Shown: positions 1 through 9,408, counted from the stretch's first letter. The stretch: 64,000 nt of DNA from an uncultured Pelagibacteraceae bacterium (GCA_902537665.1 CACBCE010000003.1:58630-122629), one strand, 5' to 3'. Numbers and translations: made by a program. The notes: a model not told the origin generated them from the sequence alone.

Positions 1-641
1 ATGTTTTTAATTTTTTGTGTGTCGTAAGCAGTAAGTCCTACAAATATTAAAACTCCTAAAATAGAAATTACAAAATACATCATTGAGGACTTCATAAAAA
101 TATTAACTATTGATGCAATAATAATACCAATCAACCCCATCATTAAAAAAGATCCTAATTTTGTTAAGTCTCTTTTAGTTGTATATCCATATATACTCAT
201 TGCTCCAAAAGTAGCAGAACAAATGAAAAATACTCTTGTAATACTCATTCCAGTGTAAACTAATAAAATTGACGAAAGAGACAAACCCATTAATGCAGCA
301 AAAATCCAAAAAGTCGTTTGCGCTTTAGCTGCACTCATTTTATTTATACCAAAGCTCATGTAAAACACGATTCCAAGCGGAGCTAACATTACCAGCCATT
401 TTAACCCAGACATATAGATTGCGTTACCCACTTGAGTTAGTCCGACTATAGATCCTGAGCTATCAGTCACAACAGACATTTTGAAAGTTAATAGGGCAAT
501 TATCCCTGTCATAAGGATTCCCGTTGCCATATAATTATATACTTTGAGCATGTAGGCTCTTAAGCCTTCATCCATTACTACACTGGATTGTTGAACAGCT
601 TCTTTAGCTCTACCAAGAATACCTTTTTTATTAAATTCCAT
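1..641 (-). CDS. Bax inhibitor-1 / YccA family membrane protein (3' end truncated by window edge)
   Basis: Own translation of the minus strand from ATG at 641: MEFNKKGILGRAKEAVQQSSVVMDEGLRAYMLKVYNYMATGIL...GMSITRVFFICSATFGAMSIYGYTTKRDLTKLGSFLMMGLIG...VGLTAYDTQKIKN; BI-1 family signatures. Not in the ORF track because it is partial. Confidence 0.88.
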   Translation of the reverse strand, partial: MEFNKKGILGRAKEAVQQSSVVMDEGLRAYMLKVYNYMATGILMTGIIALLTFKMSVVTDSSGSIVGLTQVGNAIYMSGLKWLVMLAPLGIVFYMSFGINKMSAAKAQTTFWIFAALMGLSLSSILLVYTGMSITRVFFICSATFGAMSIYGYTTKRDLTKLGSFLMMGLIGIIIASIVNIFMKSSMMYFVISILGVLIFVGLTAYDTQKIKN

Positions 642-720
642 AACGAAGATATATAATCTTTTACTAATTATTCAAGATACCTTAGAAGTCTAATTACAGA
701 ATAAATACGATAAAAGCGTT

Positions 721-1761
721 ATGAATTATAAAAAATTAGGCAATACCAACCTTGACGTTAGTACAATTTGTCTCGGAACTATGACATGGGGAGAACAAAA
801 TACAGAAGAGGAAGGTTTCCAACAGATGGATTATGCGATCGATCAAGGAGTTAATTTTTGGGACACTGCCGAATTGTATTCAATTCCCCCTAAAGAAAAA
901 ACTTTTGGTCTGACTGAAAAAATTATTGGTAACTGGTTTCAAAAAACAAAAAAGAGAGGCAAAATTATATTAGCAACAAAAGTTGCAGGACCTTCTAGAA
1001 ATTACATTAGAGGAGGAGAAAATAGCTTTGGTATTAAAAATATGACTATAGCGTTAAATGATAGTCTTAAAAGATTGAAAACTGATTATATAGATCTTTA
1101 TCAATTACATTGGCCAGAAAGAAAAACTAATATGTTTGGACGGTTGGGTTACGAACATAAAGAAGATGATAAAAGTTGGAATAAATTTGAAGATGTTCTA
1201 GAAAATTTACAAAAATTTATAAAAGAGGGGAAAATTAGAGAAGTTGGTCTATCAAACGAAACTCCATGGGGCGTATATAAATGTCTTCAGGTATCTAAAG
1301 AAAATAATTTACCAAAAATGATGTCAGTTCAAAATCCTTACAACTTATTAAATAGAACATATGAAATAGGTTTAGCAGAAATCTCCATTAGAGAAGAAGT
1401 TGGTTTATTAGCATACTCACCTCTAGCAAGTGGGTATTTAACTGGGAAATACAGAAATAACCAAATGCCCAAAAATTCTCGATTAGAAAGAGATGGAGAC
1501 TTCTGGACCAGATACGATAAACCCAACACGGCTAAGGCAGTTGATGCATATTTTGAGATTGCAAAAAAAAATAATATTCACTTTACACAAATGTCATTAA
1601 AGTTTTGTGAAATTCAGCCATTTGTAACTTCTGTTATAATTGGTGCTACGACAATGGATCAGTTGAAAACTAACATAGAAAGTGTAAATATAAATCTATC
1701 AGAGGAAGTTATTAATGAAATTAACAAAGTTCAAAATATTTATCCGAATCCATGTCCTTAA
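721..1761 (+). CDS. Aldo/keto reductase (Tas-like)
   Basis: ORF 346 aa; MNYKKLGNTNLDVSTICLGTMTWGEQNTEEE, DYIDLYQLHWPER, GLSNETPWG motifs. Confidence 0.93.
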   Translation: MNYKKLGNTNLDVSTICLGTMTWGEQNTEEEGFQQMDYAIDQGVNFWDTAELYSIPPKEKTFGLTEKIIGNWFQKTKKRGKIILATKVAGPSRNYIRGGENSFGIKNMTIALNDSLKRLKTDYIDLYQLHWPERKTNMFGRLGYEHKEDDKSWNKFEDVLENLQKFIKEGKIREVGLSNETPWGVYKCLQVSKENNLPKMMSVQNPYNLLNRTYEIGLAEISIREEVGLLAYSPLASGYLTGKYRNNQMPKNSRLERDGDFWTRYDKPNTAKAVDAYFEIAKKNNIHFTQMSLKFCEIQPFVTSVIIGATTMDQLKTNIESVNINLSEEVINEINKVQNIYPNPCP

Positions 1762-2264
1762 TTAAAAAAATTTTATATCTATCCTCAATTATACTGTTTA
1801 TTTCACTATCAAAAAGTTTTGCAGGGGACTTAAAAAAAATTGGAAAATTTAAAGACTGGGAAGTTTTAGTAGTTTCAGAGACATCTGGGAAGGTGTGTTT
1901 CGCTCAATCAATTCCAGTATTACAGGCACCTAAAAGTAATAAAAGAGACGCAAGATTATTTGTCACTTTTAGACCTAATGAAAAAATTACTAACGAAATT
2001 AGTGCAACAGCTGGATATGAGTTTAATAAAAATAATACTGTTTTAGCAACATCTGGAAATAACAAATTCAAGTTTGACATTAAGCAACAAGGTTTCGCCT
2101 GGATGACTAGTAATAAAAAAGAAAATATTATGGTTAAGGTTATGAAAAAAGGATCTAGAATTATGGTTACCGGATATAACGAAAAAGGATCACAAACCAT
2201 AGATCATTATTCATTATTAGGATTTACCAAGGCTTATAATTCTGCAAAAAAAGCTTGCAGTTAA
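1752..2264 (+). CDS. Invasion-associated locus B (IalB)-family secreted protein
   Basis: ORF 170 aa with signal peptide, F(K)DWEVLVV...C..AQ pattern and alternating-strand IalB-like layout. Confidence 0.72.
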   Translation: MSLIKKILYLSSIILFISLSKSFAGDLKKIGKFKDWEVLVVSETSGKVCFAQSIPVLQAPKSNKRDARLFVTFRPNEKITNEISATAGYEFNKNNTVLATSGNNKFKFDIKQQGFAWMTSNKKENIMVKVMKKGSRIMVTGYNEKGSQTIDHYSLLGFTKAYNSAKKACS

Positions 2265-2267
2265 TAA

Positions 2268-3449
2268 ATGAAATCTAATAAACGAATAGTTTTAGCTTAT
2301 TCAGGAGGATTGGATACATCTATAATTCTAAAATGGCTTCAAGAAAATTATAACGCAGAAGTCATCTGTTACACTGCTGATATAGGACAAGAGATCAATC
2401 GAAAAAAAATAATAAATAATGCTAAAAAATTTGGCGTCAAAAAGATTATAATTAAAGACTTAAAAAATCTTTTCGTAAAAGATTATGTTTTTCCAATGAT
2501 AAGAGCTAATGCGATTTATGAAGGTGTTTATTTATTAGGAACTTCAATTGCAAGACCATTAATCGCTAAAGACCAAATAAGAATAGCAAAAAAATTTAAA
2601 GCATATGCAGTGTCTCATGGTGCTACAGGAAAAGGAAATGATCAGGTAAGATTTGAATTAGGTTATCACTATTTTGGTCCAAAGATAAAGGTTGTTGCAC
2701 CTTGGAGAATCTGGAAATTAAAATCTAGAAGTGATTTAATTAATTATGCAAAAAAACATGGGATACCCATCCCAAAAGATAAAAAAGGAGCACCCCCTTT
2801 TTCTGTTGATGATAATTTATTTCATACATCTACTGAGGGTAAAATTTTAGAGAACCCAAAAAATTCAGCACCAGAATTTATTTTTCAAAGAACAATCTCT
2901 CCTGAAAAAGCACCGAATAAACCAACTTTTGTTTCGATTAATTTTAAAAATGGTGATCCTGTTGGAATAAATGGAAAAAAATTAAATCCTGAAAAAATTC
3001 TTGCAAAATTGAATTTTATTGCTGGAAAAAATGGCATTGGAAGAGTTGATCTAGTTGAAAATAGATTTCTTGGAATTAAATCAAGGGGAGTTTATGAAAC
3101 ACCAGGTGGAACAGTTTTGATTCACGCTCATAGAGCTATTGAGTCAGTGACATTGGATAAAGAAACGATGCACAAGAAAGATTCAATTATGCCAAGATAC
3201 GCCGAATTGATTTACAATGGTTATTGGTACTCAAAAGAAAGATTTAAGTTACAAAGAATTGTCGATCAAAAAAGAAATAAGGTTAATGGGTCTGTAAAAC
3301 TTAAGCTATACAAAGGGAATATTACCATCCAATCTAGAATTACAAAAAGTAATGCATACTCAATGAAAAAAGTTTCTTTTGAAGAGAATAAAACATTTAA
3401 TAAATCTAATGTTGAAAGATTTATTAACTATCATAAGAAAAAACTCTAA
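2268..3449 (+). CDS. argG: Argininosuccinate synthase
   Basis: ORF 393 aa; IVLAYSGGLDTSIILKWLQE, SHGATGKGNDQVRFE. Confidence 0.97.
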   Translation: MKSNKRIVLAYSGGLDTSIILKWLQENYNAEVICYTADIGQEINRKKIINNAKKFGVKKIIIKDLKNLFVKDYVFPMIRANAIYEGVYLLGTSIARPLIAKDQIRIAKKFKAYAVSHGATGKGNDQVRFELGYHYFGPKIKVVAPWRIWKLKSRSDLINYAKKHGIPIPKDKKGAPPFSVDDNLFHTSTEGKILENPKNSAPEFIFQRTISPEKAPNKPTFVSINFKNGDPVGINGKKLNPEKILAKLNFIAGKNGIGRVDLVENRFLGIKSRGVYETPGGTVLIHAHRAIESVTLDKETMHKKDSIMPRYAELIYNGYWYSKERFKLQRIVDQKRNKVNGSVKLKLYKGNITIQSRITKSNAYSMKKVSFEENKTFNKSNVERFINYHKKKL

Positions 3450-3512
3450 TATTAATAAGTTTTAGGACAATTTATAGTTTGTTAAATTTATTTTTAGTTA
3501 TATCTTAGAAAC

Positions 3513-3971
3513 ATGGAATCACTAAAAAATTGGATGAGAGATACAGCAAACATTTTGTTTGATGATAGTAAAAATGATCTCCGTTCTCTTCCTAAAACTG
3601 TTAGGTTGCAAATTTTATTAGTCTTAAGTTTTATATGGACTACAGTTTTTAGTTTATATGTTTTTTCATACACAACTTTTGTTTTTGGTTGGACTGGTCT
3701 TTTTTTAGCTCATATTGGTTTAATCTTTGCCGTGTATATGACCTTTAAACATTTTCATAGAGCAGAAGAAAATTCAGCTAGTGTTTTTAAAACAAAAAAT
3801 TTCGACCCTTTTAAAATAATGGTGCTTGTTTTTGTGATTGTATTTATATTTGTTTTTTCAAAAGGTATTGAAGTATTAACAAGCCCAAATCCATATTCTT
3901 ATTCAATTCCTTATGAAGGTTCTTCAAAATCAGTGTTTGAAAAATGGTTGCCTTTCAGTAAAGATAAATAA
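3513..3971 (+). CDS. Hypothetical membrane protein (about 3 TM segments)
   Basis: ORF 152 aa, hydrophobic segments; 1-nt stop/start overlap with the next gene. Confidence 0.65.
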   Translation: MESLKNWMRDTANILFDDSKNDLRSLPKTVRLQILLVLSFIWTTVFSLYVFSYTTFVFGWTGLFLAHIGLIFAVYMTFKHFHRAEENSASVFKTKNFDPFKIMVLVFVIVFIFVFSKGIEVLTSPNPYSYSIPYEGSSKSVFEKWLPFSKDK

Positions 3972-4351
3972 TGGAAAAAATAGCAAAAAATTTACAACTT
4001 ATTTTAATGGTTATCATTTTAATAAGTACAGTTATTGCAGTCGGTATAGAAATGTACAAAATGTTCGAAAATAGATCGGTGACTTTAGCCGATTTGTTAT
4101 TGATGTTTCTTTATTTAGAAGTGTTAGCAATGGTAAGAGTTTTTTGGAACCAACAATCAATTAGTATTACTCTTCCATTATTAATTGCAATTACTGCCCT
4201 AGCACGATTTATTATTCTTCAGGGTAAGGAAATGGATCCAACAGCATTAGTTTATGAAGCTATTGCCATTGTTCTAATTGCTGGTGCAATTGTTATTTTA
4301 AGATTAAGACATAGTGACAAGCTTGGTCTAAAGAAAAAAAAATCAAAATAA
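3971..4351 (+). CDS. PsiE-family (phosphate-starvation-inducible E-like) membrane protein
   Basis: ORF 126 aa; four TM pattern with LADLLLMFLYLEVLAMVRVFW. Confidence 0.72.
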   Translation: MEKIAKNLQLILMVIILISTVIAVGIEMYKMFENRSVTLADLLLMFLYLEVLAMVRVFWNQQSISITLPLLIAITALARFIILQGKEMDPTALVYEAIAIVLIAGAIVILRLRHSDKLGLKKKKSK

Positions 4352-4357
4352 ATCAAA

Positions 4358-5497
4358 ATGAAATTTGAAGCCTCAAAGGCTGCGGCCTTAAATAGATTGA
4401 ATAATTTTGTAGAAAAAAATCTTTCTGAATATTCCAAGCTAAGAAATTTTGATTTTGGTCCAGAAAACAGATCAAATATATCGGGTTTATCTCCATATAT
4501 TACTCATGGAGTTATTAACGAGAAAGAAGTTATTGAAAAATCACTTAGCAAGTTTTCTTTTTCAAAAAATGAAAAATTTATTCAAGAAGTTTTGTGGCGA
4601 ACATATTGGAAGGGTTGGTTAGAATTGAGACCAAACGTTTGGACAGATTATTTAGTAGAGTTAAATAAAATTCGAGAAGAATATAAGGATAACCAAAATT
4701 ACAAAAATGCAATAAATGGAAAAACCAATATTGCATGTTTTAATTTTTGGGTAACAGAACTTAAAGAAAATAATTATTTACATAATCATACTAGAATGTG
4801 GTTTGCTAGTATTTGGATTTTTACATTAGAATTACCCTGGCAATTAGGTGCAGAATTTTTTATGCAACATCTTTATGATGGCGACTCTGCATCTAATACT
4901 CTAGGTTGGAGATGGGTGGCTGGAATTCAAACGCGGGGAAAACACTATTTAGCAAGTGAGTGGAATATCAAAAAATTCACTAATAATAGATTTAATAATA
5001 TTAAATTAAATGAAACTGCTCCTCCAAAAGTTTCTGAAAAAACTTACACAATAGTTAAACAAGATTTTAGCAATAAAAATACAGATGATGAAAATCTTTT
5101 TATTTTTGAAAATAGTTTATCATTTGAAACTACAGATTTTCAAAATCATAAATTTAAAAAAATTTATATAATTTCAAATAAAAATGAAAATAGATCTATC
5201 AAACTAAGTGAAAAAGTTATTAAATTTAAATCTCTTTTAATTAGTGATCAAAAACAAAGATTAGAAAATAATTCTATCAATTGTGAAGTGATAGATATAA
5301 GTGAGGTTAAAAATATAAGCGAAAAAGTTATTGCGTTATATCCAACAGTTGGTGAAAACCTGGATTATTTAAATTCAAATAATTTAAAAATAGATTTTTT
5401 ATATAGAAAACTCGATCAATATTCATGGCAATATTGTAATAAAGGTTTTTTTAATTTTAAAAATTATATTCCTAAAATAATATCATCTTTAAATTAA
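4358..5497 (+). CDS. Photolyase/cryptochrome FAD-binding-domain protein, short form without N-terminal antenna domain
   Basis: ORF 379 aa begins directly in the photolyase helical domain (RNFDFGPENRSNISGLSPYITHGVI; VLWRTYWKGWLELRP; HNHTRMWFASIWIFTL; DGDSASNTLGWRWVAGIQTRGKHYLASEWNIKKFT). Confidence 0.85.
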   Translation: MKFEASKAAALNRLNNFVEKNLSEYSKLRNFDFGPENRSNISGLSPYITHGVINEKEVIEKSLSKFSFSKNEKFIQEVLWRTYWKGWLELRPNVWTDYLVELNKIREEYKDNQNYKNAINGKTNIACFNFWVTELKENNYLHNHTRMWFASIWIFTLELPWQLGAEFFMQHLYDGDSASNTLGWRWVAGIQTRGKHYLASEWNIKKFTNNRFNNIKLNETAPPKVSEKTYTIVKQDFSNKNTDDENLFIFENSLSFETTDFQNHKFKKIYIISNKNENRSIKLSEKVIKFKSLLISDQKQRLENNSINCEVIDISEVKNISEKVIALYPTVGENLDYLNSNNLKIDFLYRKLDQYSWQYCNKGFFNFKNYIPKIISSLN

Positions 5498-5715
5498 AAC
5501 CACCTGAACATCCCGATAATTGCTGCAGTAGCATAAAAGAATTGTAAAAATAATATTCCTCTGTGACCGCCCCTATAAGCCCAAATTCCAATTAGGATTG
5601 CAGATATAAGTAATAAACAAAAACCAAAAAACTCTATGCCAATATTCATAGCTACAAATAATGAATATAATATAGCAGTTATAACTCCTGCCCATTCAAA
5701 AATTTTATTATTCAT
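5494..5715 (-). CDS. Small hypothetical membrane protein (73 aa)
   Basis: ORF, two TM segments; start overlaps the end of the upstream small ORF by 8 nt (ATGAATAA). Confidence 0.65.
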   Translation of the reverse strand: MNNKIFEWAGVITAILYSLFVAMNIGIEFFGFCLLLISAILIGIWAYRGGHRGILFLQFFYATAAIIGMFRWF

Positions 5716-5845
5716 TTTCTAATTTGAATTTTTTTCTATTATAAATTTTTTTTTTATTTTTTACTATTTTATTTCTGAGCATTGGTGAGCTCAATAATTT
5801 AGCCATTGGATTTTTCTTTTTAATTTTTTTTCTTTTTTTACTCAT
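5708..5845 (-). CDS. 45-aa basic protein, ArfA-like (alternative ribosome-rescue factor A) candidate
   Basis: Own translation: MSKKRKKIKKKNPMAKLLSSPMLRNKIVKNKKKIYNRKKFKLENE*. ATGA overlap with upstream gene stop (5842-5845), 8-nt overlap with downstream start; core LLSSPMLRNKIVKNKK resembles E. coli ArfA LLHDPLFRQRVEKNKKG (recalled). Not in ORF track. Confidence 0.6.
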   Translation of the reverse strand: MSKKRKKIKKKNPMAKLLSSPMLRNKIVKNKKKIYNRKKFKLENE

Positions 5846-6561
5846 AAGAGACTCTTAAAATTATCATATAAAATTTTTGAATAATTATTCATATCTTTCA
5901 TATTTTTTTTTGCAGATTGATCAAATTTTTCTAATGCGCCATCACCAAGTTGATCCTCGAGTGCCTTTTTATATTCTGGTACACAACCCCACTCATTAAC
6001 TGTTGTATCTTTAATCTCTATATGGAATTGGATGCCATATGCATGATCTTGATATTTAAAAATTTGATACTTAGTTATCGGTGACGATGCTATTAAAGTA
6101 ATATCGGGATTTTTATCAATCCCCTGAACCTCATAAGAATGCCATTGTAAACTTTTAATATTATCTGGAAATTTTGAGAACAAAATATCTTTTTTTTTAT
6201 TGTCAGTAAAATTTATATCCATCATGCCAATTTCTGCTGGGTTTGATTTTACAACTTTACCACCAACTACTTCGCCTAATAACTGACAGCCTAAACAGAA
6301 ACCTAAATAAGGTTTTTTAAAATTTACTACAAATTCTTTTATTCTTTTTTTTTCTTCAACTAACCAAGGATACTCCTTTTCCATGTAGGTATCCATCGGT
6401 CCACCCATGCAAAACATTCCATCAAACTTTGTTAAATCATTTGGGATTTTTTCTCCTTCATCTAACTCAATAGTAGTAAGATTAAAACCGTCATCCAACA
6501 TTAGGTCCTTTATGAAACCTGGATCTTCGACTTTAATATGTTGTAAAATAATTATGTTCAA
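5842..6561 (-). CDS. Type 1 glutamine amidotransferase (GMP synthase GATase-like)
   Basis: ORF 239 aa; KPYLGFCLGCQLLGEVVGGKV nucleophile elbow, GIQFHIE His-x-Glu. Confidence 0.9.
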   Translation of the reverse strand: MNIIILQHIKVEDPGFIKDLMLDDGFNLTTIELDEGEKIPNDLTKFDGMFCMGGPMDTYMEKEYPWLVEEKKRIKEFVVNFKKPYLGFCLGCQLLGEVVGGKVVKSNPAEIGMMDINFTDNKKKDILFSKFPDNIKSLQWHSYEVQGIDKNPDITLIASSPITKYQIFKYQDHAYGIQFHIEIKDTTVNEWGCVPEYKKALEDQLGDGALEKFDQSAKKNMKDMNNYSKILYDNFKSLL

Positions 6562-6636
6562 TATTTAGTATTTTACTCGAGATAGATTTTTATAACAATA
6601 ATTTACTGATTAAATAAAAAATGAAATTTTTAAAAT

Positions 6637-7338
6637 TTATCTTGCTAGTTTAATGAATATATCTCCCATACCAGCATTTAAATTTTCTATAGGTGTATTA
6701 TTTCTTAACTCACAGTATCTACCAGTAACCTTGTGGCTTTTAACAAAATCAATTTCGTTTTTTTCGCAATTTTTTCCATCATGCAATAAACCTATAACTA
6801 TATGATCATTGATATTGTAAACTTGTTTATCATTGATCTTATCACCGTTGCAAAAATAATCTTTATTTACTCTATTAGGAAAATCTTTTTTATTGCAGGG
6901 ATTTTTAATTGTAAAAACAAAAAACTCTTTTGTACCATCACTAAACTTATGTTTTATTTTTTGGACCTCTGAGTACTTCATGACATCACATGAACATGGG
7001 ATACAACATTTGTAGTAATTACCACAAATTTTTTTTTTAGTTTCTTTTTCATTAACAAATATAAAGTCAGGTTCACTGTTAGGATCAATCAATGACCCAG
7101 ATACAGCACAATATAATTTATTGTATTCAATAAAATCTTTGTAAGTAATATCTTTATCAATTATGTATTTAAAGAATTTTGGACCTGCAGCGTTTCTATT
7201 TTTATCAGGAAATATTCTTGACCAATCAGTTATCAAATCTTTATAATAATTTTTTTCTGATGAGCTTGAAATATTTGAAAAAGACATAACTAAAGTAAAA
7301 ATAACTGATAATTTGATAATATTTTTTATAAATCTCAT
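6637..7338 (-). CDS. Hypothetical secreted Cys-rich protein
   Basis: ORF 233 aa, N-terminal hydrophobic signal, about 10 Cys including CGNYYKCCIPCSCD. Confidence 0.65.
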   Translation of the reverse strand: MRFIKNIIKLSVIFTLVMSFSNISSSSEKNYYKDLITDWSRIFPDKNRNAAGPKFFKYIIDKDITYKDFIEYNKLYCAVSGSLIDPNSEPDFIFVNEKETKKKICGNYYKCCIPCSCDVMKYSEVQKIKHKFSDGTKEFFVFTIKNPCNKKDFPNRVNKDYFCNGDKINDKQVYNINDHIVIGLLHDGKNCEKNEIDFVKSHKVTGRYCELRNNTPIENLNAGMGDIFIKLAR

Positions 7339-7492
7339 TTATTCACAATTAGAATTTTTCAATAATTAATTTAGTGTAAATTAATAGATGCTATTTTCTA
7401 GTGTAAAATATTGAAAATTTATATTTTTTTATTTAACATTTGTCGCACCAAATAAACTTTTTAAATTATTAATTTTTATATAATTAGTTTCT

Positions 7493-7966
7493 ATGAAAAA
7501 AATTTTTTCAATAATCCCTCTATTGGTAATGATTTTAATACCAACAATTACATCTGCAAATATAATTAATAAACTCAATGAGGCTGGAAAATTTACTAAA
7601 TTGAACGAAACTCTTACAAAGTCAGGATTAAATAAAAATTTAGAAGGTGACGGACCATTTACAGTTTTTGCACCATTAGATGATGCATTTGCTGCAATTA
7701 GTGCACAAACATATTATGGCCTATTAAGAGAAGAGAATAAACAAAAGCTAGTAAATATTTTAGGAAGACACGTCTTCTCAAAAAAAATAACTTCTTCGGA
7801 AATAGACGGTGAAATAAAACTTAAGGCAATTAATGGTGAAGAAATAACAATCAAAAAAGTTAATGGTATAGTTTATATAAATGAAGCTGAAGTTGTAACA
7901 GCTGATATTGAAGCCTCAAATGGTGTAATCCATTTTATAAATAGAGTTCTTCAACCTTTAAATTAG
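7493..7966 (+). CDS. Fasciclin (FAS1) domain secreted protein
   Basis: ORF 157 aa; GPFTVFAPLDDAFAAI, LGRHVF, GVIHFINRVLQP. Confidence 0.93.
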   Translation: MKKIFSIIPLLVMILIPTITSANIINKLNEAGKFTKLNETLTKSGLNKNLEGDGPFTVFAPLDDAFAAISAQTYYGLLREENKQKLVNILGRHVFSKKITSSEIDGEIKLKAINGEEITIKKVNGIVYINEAEVVTADIEASNGVIHFINRVLQPLN

Positions 7967-9408
7967 TTTGATTGATTTAAGGTAATTGTTTTATTTAATT
8001 TTTTAACAGAAATTGTTTCTGTTTTACCATTTGTCCATTTAACCTGAACTTTTATATTTTTTTCATTTTTTCTAATACCAAAATGAGCCACAGGTTCCAT
8101 TTGGCAAAGATAACCAGATCCAGAGTCAATTGTTTTAGAATGTTTTCTCAAATTTGAAATTAATGTAACTGTTGCTCCTCTTGCAGGTGCACCATATTTA
8201 TTTAAAGGTTTAATTCTCAAATATTTATTTTTTGGGTTTACTTTTGCTTTATACAACGACAATGGCTGATCAAAACTCTCCCCATGAGAAACTAACAACT
8301 CTAGTACACCATCATTATCTATATCAGCAACTGCTGCACCAGTTCCATATCCATTTGGCTCTAAGCCAACCTCTAATGGTATTTGCTCTATCAAACCATT
8401 ATCTAAAATTTTAAAAAGTTTGTTTGGTTCACCAATATTATTCATGAATACTTCGTCGTAACCATCATTATCCAAATCAGCTGAAATGACGGTTCTTATT
8501 CTTGATGGTTCATCAAAAGGTGGTTTAGCTATATCTTCAAAAATATTATCTTTAAGTACATAAGCTCTATGAAATCCTCCCCAATTTCCATTTAAAATAT
8601 CCAATCGTCCTCTATAATAAATATCAGCTAAAGCAGTTCCTCTACCATTTTGAAGGATGTCTTGTACTCTATATTCATTCGCGACATCTAAGAATTTACC
8701 ATTATTATTTTTATATAAAAAATTTGCTCCTCTTTCATTAGCGGCGAACACATCAATCTTATCAGAAATAATATGTCCAGCTACTACTGCTCGACCACCA
8801 GTAATTTTTGCAAGATTTAGTTGTACAGATTTATCGACTATTATGTCATCAGTATATTCATAAAACCTTGTTGGTCCTCCATAATTAGCAACGTAAATCC
8901 CGTAATTTCCATCGCCTTTTCTATCGACACAAACAACTGACCTACCAGCGGTTAAATTAAGGTCTCTTTGGTTTTTTTCGATTTCAAATAAATCTATATA
9001 TTTATTTTTTTCTAAATCTATAAGTCTATCTGAGTATTTTTTTGTACCACTATAAGTATCTGTGTTAAGAAAATATATTTCTTCATATCCATCTTTATCT
9101 ATATCACATGCAGCTACACCAATTGTTCTTCTAAACTCATCTGTAAATTTTTTTTGTTTTACAATATTAATTAATTTTCCGTCTTCGTAAGATAAAGCTA
9201 GATTAAGATAACCAAAACCTGTGACCACAAAATCAAAATTTCCATCTTGGTTTACGTCTGTTACAGAAACTCCATAACTAAGTCTTTTAGGATTATCAAC
9301 AATTTGGTTTGTAATATCCTCAAAAAAATCAGCATACAGAACTATTGGATTAAATAGAAAAGATAAAACTATTATTTTTGTTAAATATTTATTTATTTTA
9401 ATCTTCAT
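7963..9408 (-). CDS. CRTAC1-like FG-GAP/VCBS repeat protein with ASPIC/UnbV-type C-terminus
   Basis: ORF 481 aa; repeats DVNQDGNFDFVVTG, DIDKDGYEEIYF, DLDNDGYDEVFM, DIDNDGVLELLV; C-terminal GSGYLCQMEPVAHFGI. Confidence 0.9.
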   Translation of the reverse strand: MKIKINKYLTKIIVLSFLFNPIVLYADFFEDITNQIVDNPKRLSYGVSVTDVNQDGNFDFVVTGFGYLNLALSYEDGKLINIVKQKKFTDEFRRTIGVAACDIDKDGYEEIYFLNTDTYSGTKKYSDRLIDLEKNKYIDLFEIEKNQRDLNLTAGRSVVCVDRKGDGNYGIYVANYGGPTRFYEYTDDIIVDKSVQLNLAKITGGRAVVAGHIISDKIDVFAANERGANFLYKNNNGKFLDVANEYRVQDILQNGRGTALADIYYRGRLDILNGNWGGFHRAYVLKDNIFEDIAKPPFDEPSRIRTVISADLDNDGYDEVFMNNIGEPNKLFKILDNGLIEQIPLEVGLEPNGYGTGAAVADIDNDGVLELLVSHGESFDQPLSLYKAKVNPKNKYLRIKPLNKYGAPARGATVTLISNLRKHSKTIDSGSGYLCQMEPVAHFGIRKNEKNIKVQVKWTNGKTETISVKKLNKTITLNQSN

